DNA of 63,585 nt from an uncultured Eubacterium sp. (GCA_910583925.1 CAJTZJ010000013.1:1-63585), one strand, 5' to 3'; positions 17,290 to 26,439 are shown, counted from the first letter of the stretch. Notes: generated from the sequence alone by a model not told the origin. Translations and numbers: made by a program.

Positions 17290-17982
17290 TTAAAAAGAAT
17301 ATTTTTGAACTTCAAGAACTTTAAACTTGGCATTCTTATATTGTTCTAATTTATCTTCCTCAACATAACTAAATGCCTCAGCGTATACTTCCTGTCCTGA
17401 ATTAAGTTTATCTGCATACACAGTACTTGTTCCAATTCTTACACCCTCTTCATCAACTGCTTCAACAGTTATAAAAAAAGTTGCTCTGCTGTCTGATATA
17501 TTTTTTACCTTAACCTCAAGTAATGTTTCGTCAAAATATTCATTCTTATTAACAATAAAATCACCGAATACAACGTCTACATCATCAAATTCATCATTTT
17601 CCTCCATTTGCTTCGAATAAACATCATCAGAAATTGTATTTTCCAATTCTTCTTTTAAGGGTGCTAAAAAAGAACCAAATATTCCGGCAATAAAAACCAA
17701 GTAAATAACAATAAAAATAACCTTTATAATTACACTTGTTATTGCACCTTTACCAGCTGACCTTGCTTTTTTAGGGCTTTTGCTTTCATATACAAGAAAC
17801 AAAATCAACCCAAACAGCGGAAACAGAAATCCTATAAAAGCAAAAAGAAAACTCGGAGAATCATCAGGCATTACGCCAGAATTTTGGGTTCGCATATTGT
17901 ATTCGTTATAAAACCTCATTCCACAATATGGACAAAACGAATCACTGTTTTTAATTTCTTTACCACATCCGGGACAGTACAT
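17290..17982 (-). CDS. Zinc-ribbon membrane protein of unknown function
   Basis: Starts with a zinc ribbon (MYCPGCGKEI...FCPYCG, four Cys). Two hydrophobic segments follow (about 45-65 and 80-105), joined by a Lys/Gly-rich loop, then an acidic extracytoplasmic domain resembling DUF4352-type beta domains (VVFGDFIVNKNEYFDETLLEV). 230 residues from the ATG at 17982, with GGAGAG upstream; a TTG nine bases earlier is too close. The paired membrane segment resembles the 105-residue protein at 22256. Function unknown. Confidence 0.7.
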   Translation of the reverse strand: MYCPGCGKEIKNSDSFCPYCGMRFYNEYNMRTQNSGVMPDDSPSFLFAFIGFLFPLFGLILFLVYESKSPKKARSAGKGAITSVIIKVIFIVIYLVFIAGIFGSFLAPLKEELENTISDDVYSKQMEENDEFDDVDVVFGDFIVNKNEYFDETLLEVKVKNISDSRATFFITVEAVDEEGVRIGTSTVYADKLNSGQEVYAEAFSYVEEDKLEQYKNAKFKVLEVQKYSF

Positions 17983-18005
17983 AAAATTCAACTCTCCTCT
18001 CCGAA

Positions 18006-19217
18006 CTATTTTTCTTCTGTAAGCAATTTACTTTTATTCAGGCTTTTAATATCATAGAAATAATCATTAATCTTATCAATGAGCAAATTTATATTTGTTT
18101 CCTTAGACTGTTCACTGATACAGATAACATTTGAAGCCATTCTTAGACTATTTGAATATTTATAGCTAAAAACACCATTTTCTGCAAAACAAAAATAATA
18201 CCTTGTAATATAATCAAAAGCCGTATTTTTATCGAAATAAATATTCTCTTGCTTAAAAGATTTATATGCCTCTGTTATCACTTGGCTAAGCTTTTTAAAC
18301 TGCTTTTCATTGTGCCGCAAAACGGCTTCCAGAACAAACGCCGTATAATGGCTCTTGCTCTTAATCATCATATCTGACAAGCTTCCGATATAAGGAAAAA
18401 TAAATTCGTCGGTTTTACCTTTATTATCTATTTCAAATGATTTTGAAAAATATGAAATTAGATTCCCATCGGAAGAATCAGCTATTTTGCAAACCATATC
18501 TTGATTATAATAATTATACTTTTCTAAGTTGCCGGCACATTCCGGCATATATAAGGGCGGGATTTCTTTTGCATGAAGATTATCAAGCAGATTGTAATCA
18601 TGATTATCAATTGCAAGAGAAACCATATTCGTTCTTAATTTGTCCTTGTCCAGCTCCAACTGCAATTCAGAAGATATCGTTTTTATCAGCTTTCTTTCAA
18701 TACTTGTTCCGGCAAAGAAATAAAGACCATATTCAGCTTCTTCATCTACAAACCATATAACGTTTTTTGAAATCAGATACTTAAGAAGTTTGTAATTTTT
18801 GAACTCAAACATATAATCAATAACCGTTTTTCCGTACTCATCCGTATTATGAAATATCTGATCAGCACGCTTCAAATAATTATCCCAATATGTTTCATCG
18901 GTTGAAGACGCAAAAGCATAATTTGTGTATCGGTTCGTATTTACAATTCTGTATTCCCCTGCACTAAGCAATTCCTCGCAGGTAATATCAAATAATTCCG
19001 TAAAATAGCACAAATCATCAATCTGAATTCCATTTGTTCCTTTTATAATCTTGTTTACTCGGGATTTCAGAAGTGCAAGACTTGTTTTGTCTGTCGGATC
19101 TTCGTTTCTTATTTTAAGAATATCTTTGCAGAAACTGCTTGCATTTCCGTTATACTTTTCTTTTATCTTTAATGATATATATTTTCCTATTTCTATATTT
19201 GATGCTGTATTATACAT
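18006..19217 (-). CDS. HTH-domain protein with ankyrin-like region, unknown
   Basis: Not recognised as a named family. The first 90 residues look like a Cro/XRE-type helix-turn-helix variant (IGKYISLKIKEKY...SRVNKIIKGTNGIQIDDLCYFTELFDITCEELL), as in phage-like regulators. Residues about 115-170 have an ankyrin-like pattern (DEYGKTVIDYMFEFKNYKLLKYLISKN). The rest is helical, without clear motifs. 403 residues; GGAGGG site before the ATG. No membrane segments. An 11-bp inverted repeat at 19271-19303 upstream may be its own operator. It precedes the zinc-ribbon gene by 23 bases, so the two are probably cotranscribed. Confidence 0.6.
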   Translation of the reverse strand: MYNTASNIEIGKYISLKIKEKYNGNASSFCKDILKIRNEDPTDKTSLALLKSRVNKIIKGTNGIQIDDLCYFTELFDITCEELLSAGEYRIVNTNRYTNYAFASSTDETYWDNYLKRADQIFHNTDEYGKTVIDYMFEFKNYKLLKYLISKNVIWFVDEEAEYGLYFFAGTSIERKLIKTISSELQLELDKDKLRTNMVSLAIDNHDYNLLDNLHAKEIPPLYMPECAGNLEKYNYYNQDMVCKIADSSDGNLISYFSKSFEIDNKGKTDEFIFPYIGSLSDMMIKSKSHYTAFVLEAVLRHNEKQFKKLSQVITEAYKSFKQENIYFDKNTAFDYITRYYFCFAENGVFSYKYSNSLRMASNVICISEQSKETNINLLIDKINDYFYDIKSLNKSKLLTEEK

Positions 19218-19270
19218 CTTTTTCCCTCCGTTTCTACAAATATTTTATCATCAAACTCTTAACATGTATA

Positions 19271-19303
19271 TATCTTATTCGGATACAAGTTTCGAATAAG
19301 ATA
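19271..19303. promoter_or_regulatory. Inverted repeat upstream of the HTH gene, possible operator
   Basis: Perfect 11-base arms TATCTTATTCG (19271-19281) and CGAATAAGATA (19293-19303) separated by 11 bases, about 54 bases before the HTH gene. Arm centres are 22 bases apart, about two helical turns. No T-tract follows, so it is not a terminator. Confidence 0.5.
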
Positions 19304-19317
19304 ACATAAAGACAAAA

Positions 19318-19342
19318 AAGTATTTCCGAATTGGAAATACTT
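19318..19342 (-). terminator. Second terminator after the alcohol dehydrogenase
   Basis: Ten-pair stem AAGTATTTCC/GGAAATACTT followed by a T6 run on the minus strand. Confidence 0.7.
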
Positions 19343-19384
19343 TCCTGTTGATTTTTTCTTTTTATCTTTATCCAAACTAAAAAA

Positions 19385-19407
19385 CACACAGTGAAAATCA
19401 CTGTGTG
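19385..19407 (-). terminator. First terminator after the alcohol dehydrogenase
   Basis: Perfect ten-pair stem CACACAGTGA/TCACTGTGTG with a 3-base loop and T6 run on the minus strand. Confidence 0.85.
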
Positions 19408-19425
19408 CAGAAATTTTATTATGTA

Positions 19426-20634
19426 TTATGCCATAAATTTACGGATAACGCTTTCCATATCATTATAATTCATAATTCTCGGAACAGGATAACCCGGATT
19501 ACCCTCTTTAAGCGCTCTGCCGATAAGGGTTGGCAAATCCTCTTCCTTAATCATATCAAAGCTTGACGGAATATTCATATCCGCATTCAGCTTTCTGATT
19601 GCATCAATAAATTTCTGAGCCTTAACTGCTTCACTTGCGCCTTCAATACCAACAATATCAGCAAGCTTTGCAAGCTGAGGATAAATTGAAGAGCCATACC
19701 ATTCAAGCACATAAGGAAGAATAACGGCATTTGCAAGACCATGCGGTGTACCGTAAAGACCGCCGAGATTATGCGCAATTGCATGAACATAGCCTACATA
19801 CGCTCTTGTAAAGGCACAGCCTGCCCAATAAGAACCTTTCAGCATATTTGCTCTTGCTTCATAATTCTTACCGTTTTTATAAGCCTCTTCCACATTATCA
19901 AAAATAAGCTTTGTTGCTTTTTCAGCCTGTTCTCTTGTCTGCTTGGTGTTGCTTCTTCCGATATAAGCCTCAACAGCGTGAGTTAACGCATCCATACCTG
20001 TTGTTGATGTGATATGAGGTGGCAGACCTACGGTTAATTCCGGGTCAAGCACAGCATATCTTGGACGAAGACAGATATCATTGATTGCATTCTTCTCATG
20101 TGTTTCAGGATCGGTTACAACAGCAGCAACTGTTGTTTCTGAGCCTGTTCCTGCAGTTGTAGGAACGGCAAAAAACGGTGGTAACTTTTTAAGTACTTTA
20201 AGATATCCTCTCATTTTACGGACAGTCTGATTTGGCTTAACAACTCTTGCTGCTGCTGCTTTTGCGCAGTCCATAGGAGAGCCTCCGCCGAATGCAATAA
20301 AGCCCTGACAGCCGTTTTTAATATACATTTCACGAGCTGCCTCAATGTTTGGAATAGTCGGGTTTGGCTGAACATCATCATAAACAACATATTCTACACC
20401 AACTTCGGCAAGCTTTTCAAACATCGGATCAAGAAGATGAAGCCCCATAAGGCCCTTATCTGTTACAACAAGAACTTTATTTATACCCTTGCTTTTTACG
20501 AATTCAGGCAGTTTTAAAATTGAGCCTTTACCCTCAAGAAGCTGAGGCTCAGACCAATCAAGGAAATTCATGGCAACTTTAAAAGCTGTTTGATAAATTC
20601 TGTAATAGCATTTTTTTAATTCCCAAAGCATCAT
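19426..20634 (-). CDS. Iron-containing alcohol dehydrogenase
   Basis: Group III NAD(P)-dependent alcohol dehydrogenase, likely reducing an aldehyde during fermentation; exact substrate unclear. The 402 residues have the cofactor loop FGGGSPMDCAKA, the PTTAGTGSE motif, and metal ligands in MDALTHAVEAY (Asp/His) and the later AIAHNLGG...PHGLANA histidines. AAAGGAGG precedes two tandem ATGs; either could be used. An N-terminal extension of about 20 residues precedes the usual start of the domain. Single-gene unit with its own promoter and two terminators. Confidence 0.92.
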   Translation of the reverse strand: MMLWELKKCYYRIYQTAFKVAMNFLDWSEPQLLEGKGSILKLPEFVKSKGINKVLVVTDKGLMGLHLLDPMFEKLAEVGVEYVVYDDVQPNPTIPNIEAAREMYIKNGCQGFIAFGGGSPMDCAKAAAARVVKPNQTVRKMRGYLKVLKKLPPFFAVPTTAGTGSETTVAAVVTDPETHEKNAINDICLRPRYAVLDPELTVGLPPHITSTTGMDALTHAVEAYIGRSNTKQTREQAEKATKLIFDNVEEAYKNGKNYEARANMLKGSYWAGCAFTRAYVGYVHAIAHNLGGLYGTPHGLANAVILPYVLEWYGSSIYPQLAKLADIVGIEGASEAVKAQKFIDAIRKLNADMNIPSSFDMIKEEDLPTLIGRALKEGNPGYPVPRIMNYNDMESVIRKFMA

Positions 20635-20664
20635 AAATCCTCCTTTAAAATATATTTCTTATCT

Positions 20665-20693
20665 ATTCTACTAAAAAAATAACTTTTTTGCAA
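20665..20693 (-). promoter_or_regulatory. Sigma-A promoter of the alcohol dehydrogenase
   Basis: TTGCAA (20688-20693), 17 bases, TAGAAT (20665-20670), minus strand. Confidence 0.7.
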
Positions 20694-20732
20694 TAGATTT
20701 ATAAATATATTCCCATTTTGTAAAAAATATGG

Positions 20733-20738
20733 TATATT
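20733..20738 (+). promoter_or_regulatory. Extended -10 box before the sialidase
   Basis: TG-G-TATATT with only a weak -35 (TTCCCA, 20710-20715) at 17 bases. Confidence 0.4.
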
Positions 20739-20768
20739 AATAACAATAAAATGATATGAGGTTTTGCT

Positions 20769-22109
20769 ATGGGAAACAAACAACTTTTATTCTGCGGAAA
20801 TCATCCGCATTATCTTAAAGAAGAGCTTACAAAAAACAGCAATAAAGCGAACGGCGGAATTGCTTTCAGAATTCCAAGTCTTATTCATGCCAACGGCACA
20901 CTTGTTGCCGCAATAGACCGTGCTTCAACAGGCGCAGATTGGGGATATATTGAAATAGCGATAAGAAGAAGTGAGGATGGCGGAAAAACATGGAGTGATC
21001 TTGAAACGATAGTCTCCCCTCCTGCACGGGAAACAAAAATAGCAGACGACTGCTACGGCTCAGGCTTTTTTATTGATCCCTGTATGGCAATAGCTGAAAA
21101 CGGCGATATTATTATGATTGTTGATTTCTGGCCTGAATGTAAAGGTCTGCATAAAAAAAGCATTCTTGACAAACATAAGGCGCCTTATGCCGAAATTGAC
21201 GGCAAAATGCTTCCCGTTATTTACAGCAAAACAAAAAAGCCGTATTACATACAGGATGACGGAACTGTTATTGATAAAAACAAGCAACCTACAAATTACA
21301 GGGTTAAGGGTTTCGGCTCGCTTTATGAAAAAGAAAAATATGTCGGCAACATCTTCCTTTACGGCAAAGAAGGCATAAACGAAGCCGGAGTTGAATTAAC
21401 CTTCGGTGCTCCTCTTACCGCACCAAAAAGAAGCTATGTTTATATGCTCAGAAGCAGCGACAACGGAAAGACCTGGAGTCAGCCAAAAGACATTACACAT
21501 ATGTTTCTTAAAAGAAGTGACGGCACATTCCTCGGCGTTGCACCCGGAGTCGGTATAACAACCCAAACAGGCAGAATCATTATGCCGCTTTATGTTGACA
21601 GAAAATCAACTGTTACAATTTACAGTGATGACAACGGCGAAACCTGGCACAGAACCGAGGAACAGCCTTATTCTAAAAATATTGATGAATGGCAGATGCT
21701 TGAGGCTCCTGACGGAACAATTCTTGGCTTCGGCAGACAAAAAAAGCCGGGAAAAACTCCGGTTACAATTTCAAAAGACAACGGTACAACATGGAAAAAA
21801 AGCAAGAAAACAGAACTGCTTGCCGTTAAATGCCAGAAAAGTGTTTTAGCAGTAGGTGAATACATTTTCAGCACGCATACCGGTCCGAAAGCAAGAGCAG
21901 ACGGCGAGCTTTCGGTTGGAAAGCTTATTAAAGAAAACGGAGCATATTCAAAGATAGAATGGTTTAAAAATATAAAAATTAACGACGGCTTTTTCGCTTA
22001 TTCCTGCCTTACACAAATTGATGAGAACACAATCGGTGTTATGTATGAGGCGGAGCCAAGCAGTTATCTTTTATTTGAAACTTACAAAATTGATGAGCTT
22101 GTAAAATAA
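20769..22109 (+). CDS. Sialidase/neuraminidase-type BNR-repeat glycosidase
   Basis: Six-bladed beta-propeller of the GH33 sialidase superfamily. The 446 residues show the arginine-containing FRIPSL motif (R34-I-P), AIDRAS with the catalytic-type Asp, and four Asp boxes of the S-x-D-x-G-x-T-W form (SEDGGKTW at about 69, then SSDNGKTW, SDDNGETW and SKDNGTTW). No signal peptide or anchor, so it may act in the cytoplasm on imported sialo-oligosaccharides; a non-sialidase glycosidase is also possible. Flanked by its own weak promoter and a good terminator. Confidence 0.8.
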   Translation: MGNKQLLFCGNHPHYLKEELTKNSNKANGGIAFRIPSLIHANGTLVAAIDRASTGADWGYIEIAIRRSEDGGKTWSDLETIVSPPARETKIADDCYGSGFFIDPCMAIAENGDIIMIVDFWPECKGLHKKSILDKHKAPYAEIDGKMLPVIYSKTKKPYYIQDDGTVIDKNKQPTNYRVKGFGSLYEKEKYVGNIFLYGKEGINEAGVELTFGAPLTAPKRSYVYMLRSSDNGKTWSQPKDITHMFLKRSDGTFLGVAPGVGITTQTGRIIMPLYVDRKSTVTIYSDDNGETWHRTEEQPYSKNIDEWQMLEAPDGTILGFGRQKKPGKTPVTISKDNGTTWKKSKKTELLAVKCQKSVLAVGEYIFSTHTGPKARADGELSVGKLIKENGAYSKIEWFKNIKINDGFFAYSCLTQIDENTIGVMYEAEPSSYLLFETYKIDELVK

Positions 22110-22114
22110 TTTTT

Positions 22115-22145
22115 ATATCCCTCTTATTAGAGAGGGATATTTTTT
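22115..22145 (+). terminator. Terminator after the sialidase
   Basis: Stem ATATCCCTCT/AGAGGGATAT with a 4-6 base loop and T-run. Confidence 0.85.
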
Positions 22146-22175
22146 GTTTTATTCATAAAAAATTCATAAACTCTA

Positions 22176-22204
22176 TTGACGATTCACAATAGTTATCCTA
22201 TAAT
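22176..22204 (+). promoter_or_regulatory. Sigma-A promoter of the small membrane protein
   Basis: TTGACG (22176-22181), 17 bases, TATAAT (22199-22204). Confidence 0.85.
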
Positions 22205-22255
22205 TTAAATATACTGATTTCATAAGTATATAAAAATACACAAAGGAGATTTCTT

Positions 22256-22573
22256 ATGGAAAACAACAATTTTGAACAGCAGAACAATCAGCAGTTCACA
22301 GACAACAATGCAAACCCACAGCAGCCACAGTTTTACGGACCGCCTCCGGCTCTTGACAAGAAGAGTACCGGTCTTAACATTCTTTCATTTTTCATTCCGC
22401 TTGTAGGTTTAATTCTTTATCTTACACAGAAGGATCAGACACCTATTAAAGCTAAGGGATGCGGTAAAGCAGCACTTATCGGTTTTATTTTACAGATTGT
22501 ATTTTCAATTGTTTATGTTGTTGTAATATTTGCTCTTGTTGGTGCAGCAGGTGCAGCTGGCGGCTTAATGTAA
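22256..22573 (+). CDS. Small membrane protein with Asn/Gln/Pro-rich head
   Basis: Unnamed protein of 105 residues. A polar N-terminal tail rich in Asn, Gln and Pro (about 1-38) is followed by two membrane segments (about 44-60 and 75-100) linked by a Lys/Gly loop (KAKGCGKAAL). The membrane pair closely resembles that of the zinc-ribbon protein at 17290 (FxxPLxGLILxL then KGAI/KAAL and IVYxVxxxxxFG). AAAGGAG site. It has a strong promoter and terminator of its own, so is probably well expressed. Function unknown. Confidence 0.75.
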   Translation: MENNNFEQQNNQQFTDNNANPQQPQFYGPPPALDKKSTGLNILSFFIPLVGLILYLTQKDQTPIKAKGCGKAALIGFILQIVFSIVYVVVIFALVGAAGAAGGLM

Positions 22574-22593
22574 GCAATACATAATGTTTATAA

Positions 22594-22624
22594 ATAATGC
22601 GGGCTTCGGCTCGCTTTATTTTTT
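22594..22624 (+). terminator. Terminator after the small membrane protein
   Basis: GC-rich stem with TTCG loop (GCGGGC/GCTCGC core) and flanking A/T arms, then T6. Confidence 0.8.
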
Positions 22625-22636
22625 ATCTTAGAACAC

Positions 22637-22665
22637 TTGCAAAATTCTATTCAATGTATTATAAT
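22637..22665 (+). promoter_or_regulatory. Sigma-A promoter of the pheST T-box transcript
   Basis: TTGCAA (22637-22642), 17 bases, TATAAT (22660-22665). Confidence 0.85.
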
Positions 22666-22671
22666 AGCATC

Positions 22672-22940
22672 GTCTTATTTAGTAAAGATAAAACACAATG
22701 ACGAAGTAAAGTAGCTTTTATGAGCCTTTCAGAGAGCAAAACCATTGGCTGCAAGTTTTGTATGGCAGATAAAAGTGAAGTTCCCTTCCGAGTGGCTGGG
22801 CTGAAAATTGCAGTAGGCACAGACGGAATGAGCTCCGTTACAGGCTCAAAGAGTGTTTGCTCAGATTGATGCAAAAATTAGGGTGGTACCGCAGGTTATT
22901 ACGACTTGTCCCTTGTTACAGGAGGGGCAAGTCTTTTTTT
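22672..22940 (+). ncRNA. T-box riboswitch, tRNA-Phe specific
   Basis: Leader that senses uncharged tRNA and controls read-through into pheST. The antiterminator core AGGGTGGTACCGC is at 22880-22892 and the competing terminator (GACTTGTCCC/GGGGCAAGTC, then T7) at 22903-22940. A GGCTGCAAG distal-loop-like motif lies in stem I. The probable specifier is TTC inside GAAGTTCCC (about 22770), fitting Phe and the downstream genes. Confidence 0.93.
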
Positions 22941-22981
22941 GTCCCAAAATTTTGTTACTAAAACAAAGAAAGGAAAATGTT

Positions 22982-24031
22982 ATGAAAACGCAACTTGAAA
23001 AAATCAGGCAGGCCGCAAAGGAAGCTTTGGAATCCTTTGAAACGAAAGAACAGATTGAAGAAGCAAGAATCAAATACCTTGGCAAAAAAGGTGAGCTTAC
23101 AACTATTTTAAAGCAAATGGGCAAGCTTTCAGCTGAGGAAAGACCTATAATAGGTCAGCTTGCAAATGAAATCAGAGCGGATATTGAAGAAAAAATTACT
23201 GCCAGAGCCAAAGAATTAAAGGAAAAGGAAATTCAGCTTGAAATTAATGCTATGCCCGAATTTGATATTTCACTTCCTCCTGAACTGGAAAGAGGATCTT
23301 ATCATCCGATTACGCTTGTTCAGCGTGAATGCGAAAACATTTTTAAATCAATGGGCTTTCATGTTGAAGATTACAGCGAAGTAGTAACCGACTATGAATG
23401 CTTTGAATCTGTTAACATTCCAAAGCACCACCCTGCAAGAGATATGCAGGATACTTACTATCTTGAAAACGGACAGCTATTGAAATCACAGACATCTGCA
23501 GCGCAGAATGCCATCCTTAGAAAGTACAAGGATTCATTAGAAAACGGAACACCCATCAAGGCAATCTTCCCCGGTAGATGCTTCAGAAATGAATCAACAG
23601 ATGCATGCCACGAAAACACATTCTTCCAGATGGAAGGTATGATGGTAGACAAAAATATATCCATTTCAAACTTAATTTACTTTATGAAAACAATGCTCTC
23701 GGAAGTATTCCGGAAAGACATCAAGGTTCGTTTAAGACCGGGCTTCTTCCCGTTCGTTGAACCAGGCTTTGAGCTTGACATAAGCTGCCTGATCTGCGGT
23801 GGAGAAGGTTGCCCTTCCTGCAAACACAGCGGCTGGCTTGAGCTTTGCCCTTGCGGTATGATTCACCCTGAGGTTTTAAGAATGGGCGGAATTGACCCTG
23901 AGGAATATACGGGATTTGCTTTCGGACTCGGCTTAACAAGACTTGCTATGATGAAATACGGCATTAAAGATATCCGAGATTTAAACAGTGGAAATCTCAA
24001 GTCACTTTCACAGTTCACAGATGACGAATAA
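22982..24031 (+). CDS. pheS: Phenylalanyl-tRNA synthetase alpha subunit
   Basis: Catalytic subunit that charges tRNA-Phe, working as an alpha2-beta2 tetramer with PheT. The 349 residues have an N-terminal coiled coil, motif 2 with FRNESTDACHENTFFQMEG, and motif 3 GFAFGLGLTRLAMMKYG. A Cys-rich insert (CLICGGEGCPSC...CPCG) sits before motif 3, as in several clostridial PheS proteins. The correct ATG is 22982 after AAAGGAAAATG; upstream in-frame codons fall in the T-box and are not translated. Confidence 0.97.
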   Translation: MKTQLEKIRQAAKEALESFETKEQIEEARIKYLGKKGELTTILKQMGKLSAEERPIIGQLANEIRADIEEKITARAKELKEKEIQLEINAMPEFDISLPPELERGSYHPITLVQRECENIFKSMGFHVEDYSEVVTDYECFESVNIPKHHPARDMQDTYYLENGQLLKSQTSAAQNAILRKYKDSLENGTPIKAIFPGRCFRNESTDACHENTFFQMEGMMVDKNISISNLIYFMKTMLSEVFRKDIKVRLRPGFFPFVEPGFELDISCLICGGEGCPSCKHSGWLELCPCGMIHPEVLRMGGIDPEEYTGFAFGLGLTRLAMMKYGIKDIRDLNSGNLKSLSQFTDDE

Positions 24032-24052
24032 TAAAGGAAGGAGCGTTTTACT

Positions 24053-26413
24053 ATGTTTTTATCAATGAATTGGATTTCTGATTTTGTTGACTTCACAGGG
24101 CTTGACAAAATCAAGCTTATAAATCAGTTTTCACTTTCAACTGCCGAGGTTGAAAACGAAATATTTTTTAAAGGAAGCGACATAAGCGGAATTGTTGTTG
24201 CTGAAATTAAATCCGTTCTGCCGCACCCTGAATCAAAAAAGCTTCATCTTTTAAAGGTTGATGCAGGAAACGGAGAATTAACAGATGTTGTCTGCGGTGC
24301 TCCGAATGTAAGAGAAGGTATGAAAACAGCCTTTGCAAAGGTTGGTGCAAAAATCGGCGAAATTGAAATTACACCAAGAAAGCTTGCAGGCTTTACCTCA
24401 AACGGAATGTGCTGCTCTGAAAAGGAAATCGGAATCAGTGATGATAATTCCGGCATTATGGACATCACGGATGATGCACCAAACGGAACAGACCTGAAAG
24501 ATCTTTATGAAATTGAAGATATTATTTTTGAGGTAGACAACAAATCGCTTACAAACCGCCCTGATCTATGGGGGCACTACGGAATTGCCCGTGAATTCGC
24601 AGCGCTTTCCGGCAGACCATTAAAACCGCTTGACTGTGTTGATTTATCTGAATACAGCAACCTGCCGCAGCTTGACATTAAGATTGAGGACACGGCCTGC
24701 CACAGATATTCTGCATTACAGGTTGAAAATATAAGCAGAAATATAAGCCCTGTTAATATGCGCATCCGTCTTTACTACTGCGGAATGAGAGCTATCAACT
24801 TCCTTGCGGACTTAACAAACTATCTTATGCTTGAAATGGGCCAGCCGATGCATGCATTTGATTCACGCAAGGTTGAAAAAATCAGAATAAAGAAATTTGA
24901 CAAGCCGTTTGCATTTACAACACTTGACGGTATTGAAAGAAATATAGACGAAGAAACTCTTATGATCTGCAACGATGATACTCCTGTTGCCATCGCAGGC
25001 ATTATGGGCGGACTTGACAGTGAAATCGTTGACGACACAACTAAGCTCACGCTTGAATCAGCAACTTTTGATTGCGTTTCAATCAGAAAATCAACCGTTC
25101 GTCTTTCTCACAGAACCGATGCTTCTATGCGTTATGAGAAAAGCCTTGATCCTGAAATGACAGTTCCCGCAATTGCAAGATTTGTTAAGCTTCTTTTTGA
25201 TGCAGACAGTGATGCTAAGGTTGTTTCCTCTCTGACCGATGAATATGCTTATAGATATGATATAATTAAGCTGGATTTTGATAAGAATTTTGTTAACAGA
25301 TACACAGGCATTGAAATCAGCAATGATACAATTGTTAATACCTTGACCGCGCTTGGCTTTAAAGTTCAGCTCAGCGGCAATGATTTCAGCGTTGAGGTTC
25401 CAAGCTGGAGAGCAACAAAAGACATCTCACTCAAGGCTGATATCATTGAAGAAATTACAAGAATTTACGGCTACGATAATTTTGAGGTAAACACAGCTGT
25501 TGCTCCCCTCTACCCTGTTCGTGCAGATGTTGAAAAAAACATTGAGGATAAAATCAAGGATATTCTTGTTAAAAGATTTTCTCTTCATGAGGTTCATTCC
25601 TATGTATGGGCATATTATGACGAAATGAAGGAGCTTGGAATTGAAATCGAAAAGAATATCAGGCTTATTAACGCAACAAACCCAAACATTGAAACAATAA
25701 GAAAATCAATCATTCCAACCCAGCTTTGCCAGCTCAAAACAAACACGGGCTTTGCTCCGAATTTCGGTATTTTTGAAATCGGCAGAGTTGTTGAGGGGCT
25801 TAACAGCGAAAATCTCTGCATGGAAAAGAAGAAGCTTGCAATAACTCTTTTCAGCAAAACAAAATCTGCTGAAACGCTTTATTTTGAACTTCGTGATATG
25901 CTTGCCGTTATCGTTGACGATATCAAGCATAAAAAGCTTTCTTATAAAGCGATTGAGGCTTCCCATTCCTATCAGCATCCCAAAAACCTTAATGCTGTTT
26001 ACTGCGGCGAGAACAAAATCGGCGAAATCGGTATGGTTCATCCTCTTGTTCATAAAAAAATAGATAAAAAGGCTACTATCGTATTTGCTGAAATTGATAT
26101 AGAAACACTTGCCGGCATTGAAAATGCAGGAATTGCTTATGAAGAGGTTTCAAAATATCCTGAAATAGATGTTGATCTTTCCTTTGTTTCAGACAAATTT
26201 GAACCAATCGCAAAGGCTGTTGAGGACGCCAAATGCAAGCTCATCAAGAAAATCAAGGTAGTAGACACCTACAGCGACGAAAATTCCAAATCAATCACAG
26301 TTCGCCTTACCTTTGCACACGCTGAAAGAACACTTACAAGAGAAGAGGTTTTAAAGGTTACAGACGGAATTATAGAGGCGCTTAAAGAGTCAAAAATTAC
26401 TCTTCGTTCGTAA
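24053..26413 (+). CDS. pheT: Phenylalanyl-tRNA synthetase beta subunit
   Basis: Editing and tRNA-binding subunit of PheRS. The 786 residues contain the EMAP-type tRNA-binding domain (about 40-150, VVCGAPNVREGM), the B3/B4 editing domain (HAFD at about 265), B5, a catalytic-like core, and the C-terminal anticodon-binding ferredoxin fold (YPEIDVDLSFV...SITVRLTFAHAERTLT). AAGGAAGGAG site 12 bases before the ATG. 21 bases after pheS, under the same T-box. Confidence 0.97.
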   Translation: MFLSMNWISDFVDFTGLDKIKLINQFSLSTAEVENEIFFKGSDISGIVVAEIKSVLPHPESKKLHLLKVDAGNGELTDVVCGAPNVREGMKTAFAKVGAKIGEIEITPRKLAGFTSNGMCCSEKEIGISDDNSGIMDITDDAPNGTDLKDLYEIEDIIFEVDNKSLTNRPDLWGHYGIAREFAALSGRPLKPLDCVDLSEYSNLPQLDIKIEDTACHRYSALQVENISRNISPVNMRIRLYYCGMRAINFLADLTNYLMLEMGQPMHAFDSRKVEKIRIKKFDKPFAFTTLDGIERNIDEETLMICNDDTPVAIAGIMGGLDSEIVDDTTKLTLESATFDCVSIRKSTVRLSHRTDASMRYEKSLDPEMTVPAIARFVKLLFDADSDAKVVSSLTDEYAYRYDIIKLDFDKNFVNRYTGIEISNDTIVNTLTALGFKVQLSGNDFSVEVPSWRATKDISLKADIIEEITRIYGYDNFEVNTAVAPLYPVRADVEKNIEDKIKDILVKRFSLHEVHSYVWAYYDEMKELGIEIEKNIRLINATNPNIETIRKSIIPTQLCQLKTNTGFAPNFGIFEIGRVVEGLNSENLCMEKKKLAITLFSKTKSAETLYFELRDMLAVIVDDIKHKKLSYKAIEASHSYQHPKNLNAVYCGENKIGEIGMVHPLVHKKIDKKATIVFAEIDIETLAGIENAGIAYEEVSKYPEIDVDLSFVSDKFEPIAKAVEDAKCKLIKKIKVVDTYSDENSKSITVRLTFAHAERTLTREEVLKVTDGIIEALKESKITLRS

Positions 26414-26439
26414 TTTTGTTCGTAATTTTAAAAAAAATA

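Noticed and set aside
22853..22981. N-terminal extension of PheS
   Set aside because: It runs through the T-box antiterminator and terminator; the real ATG with a ribosome site is at 22982.
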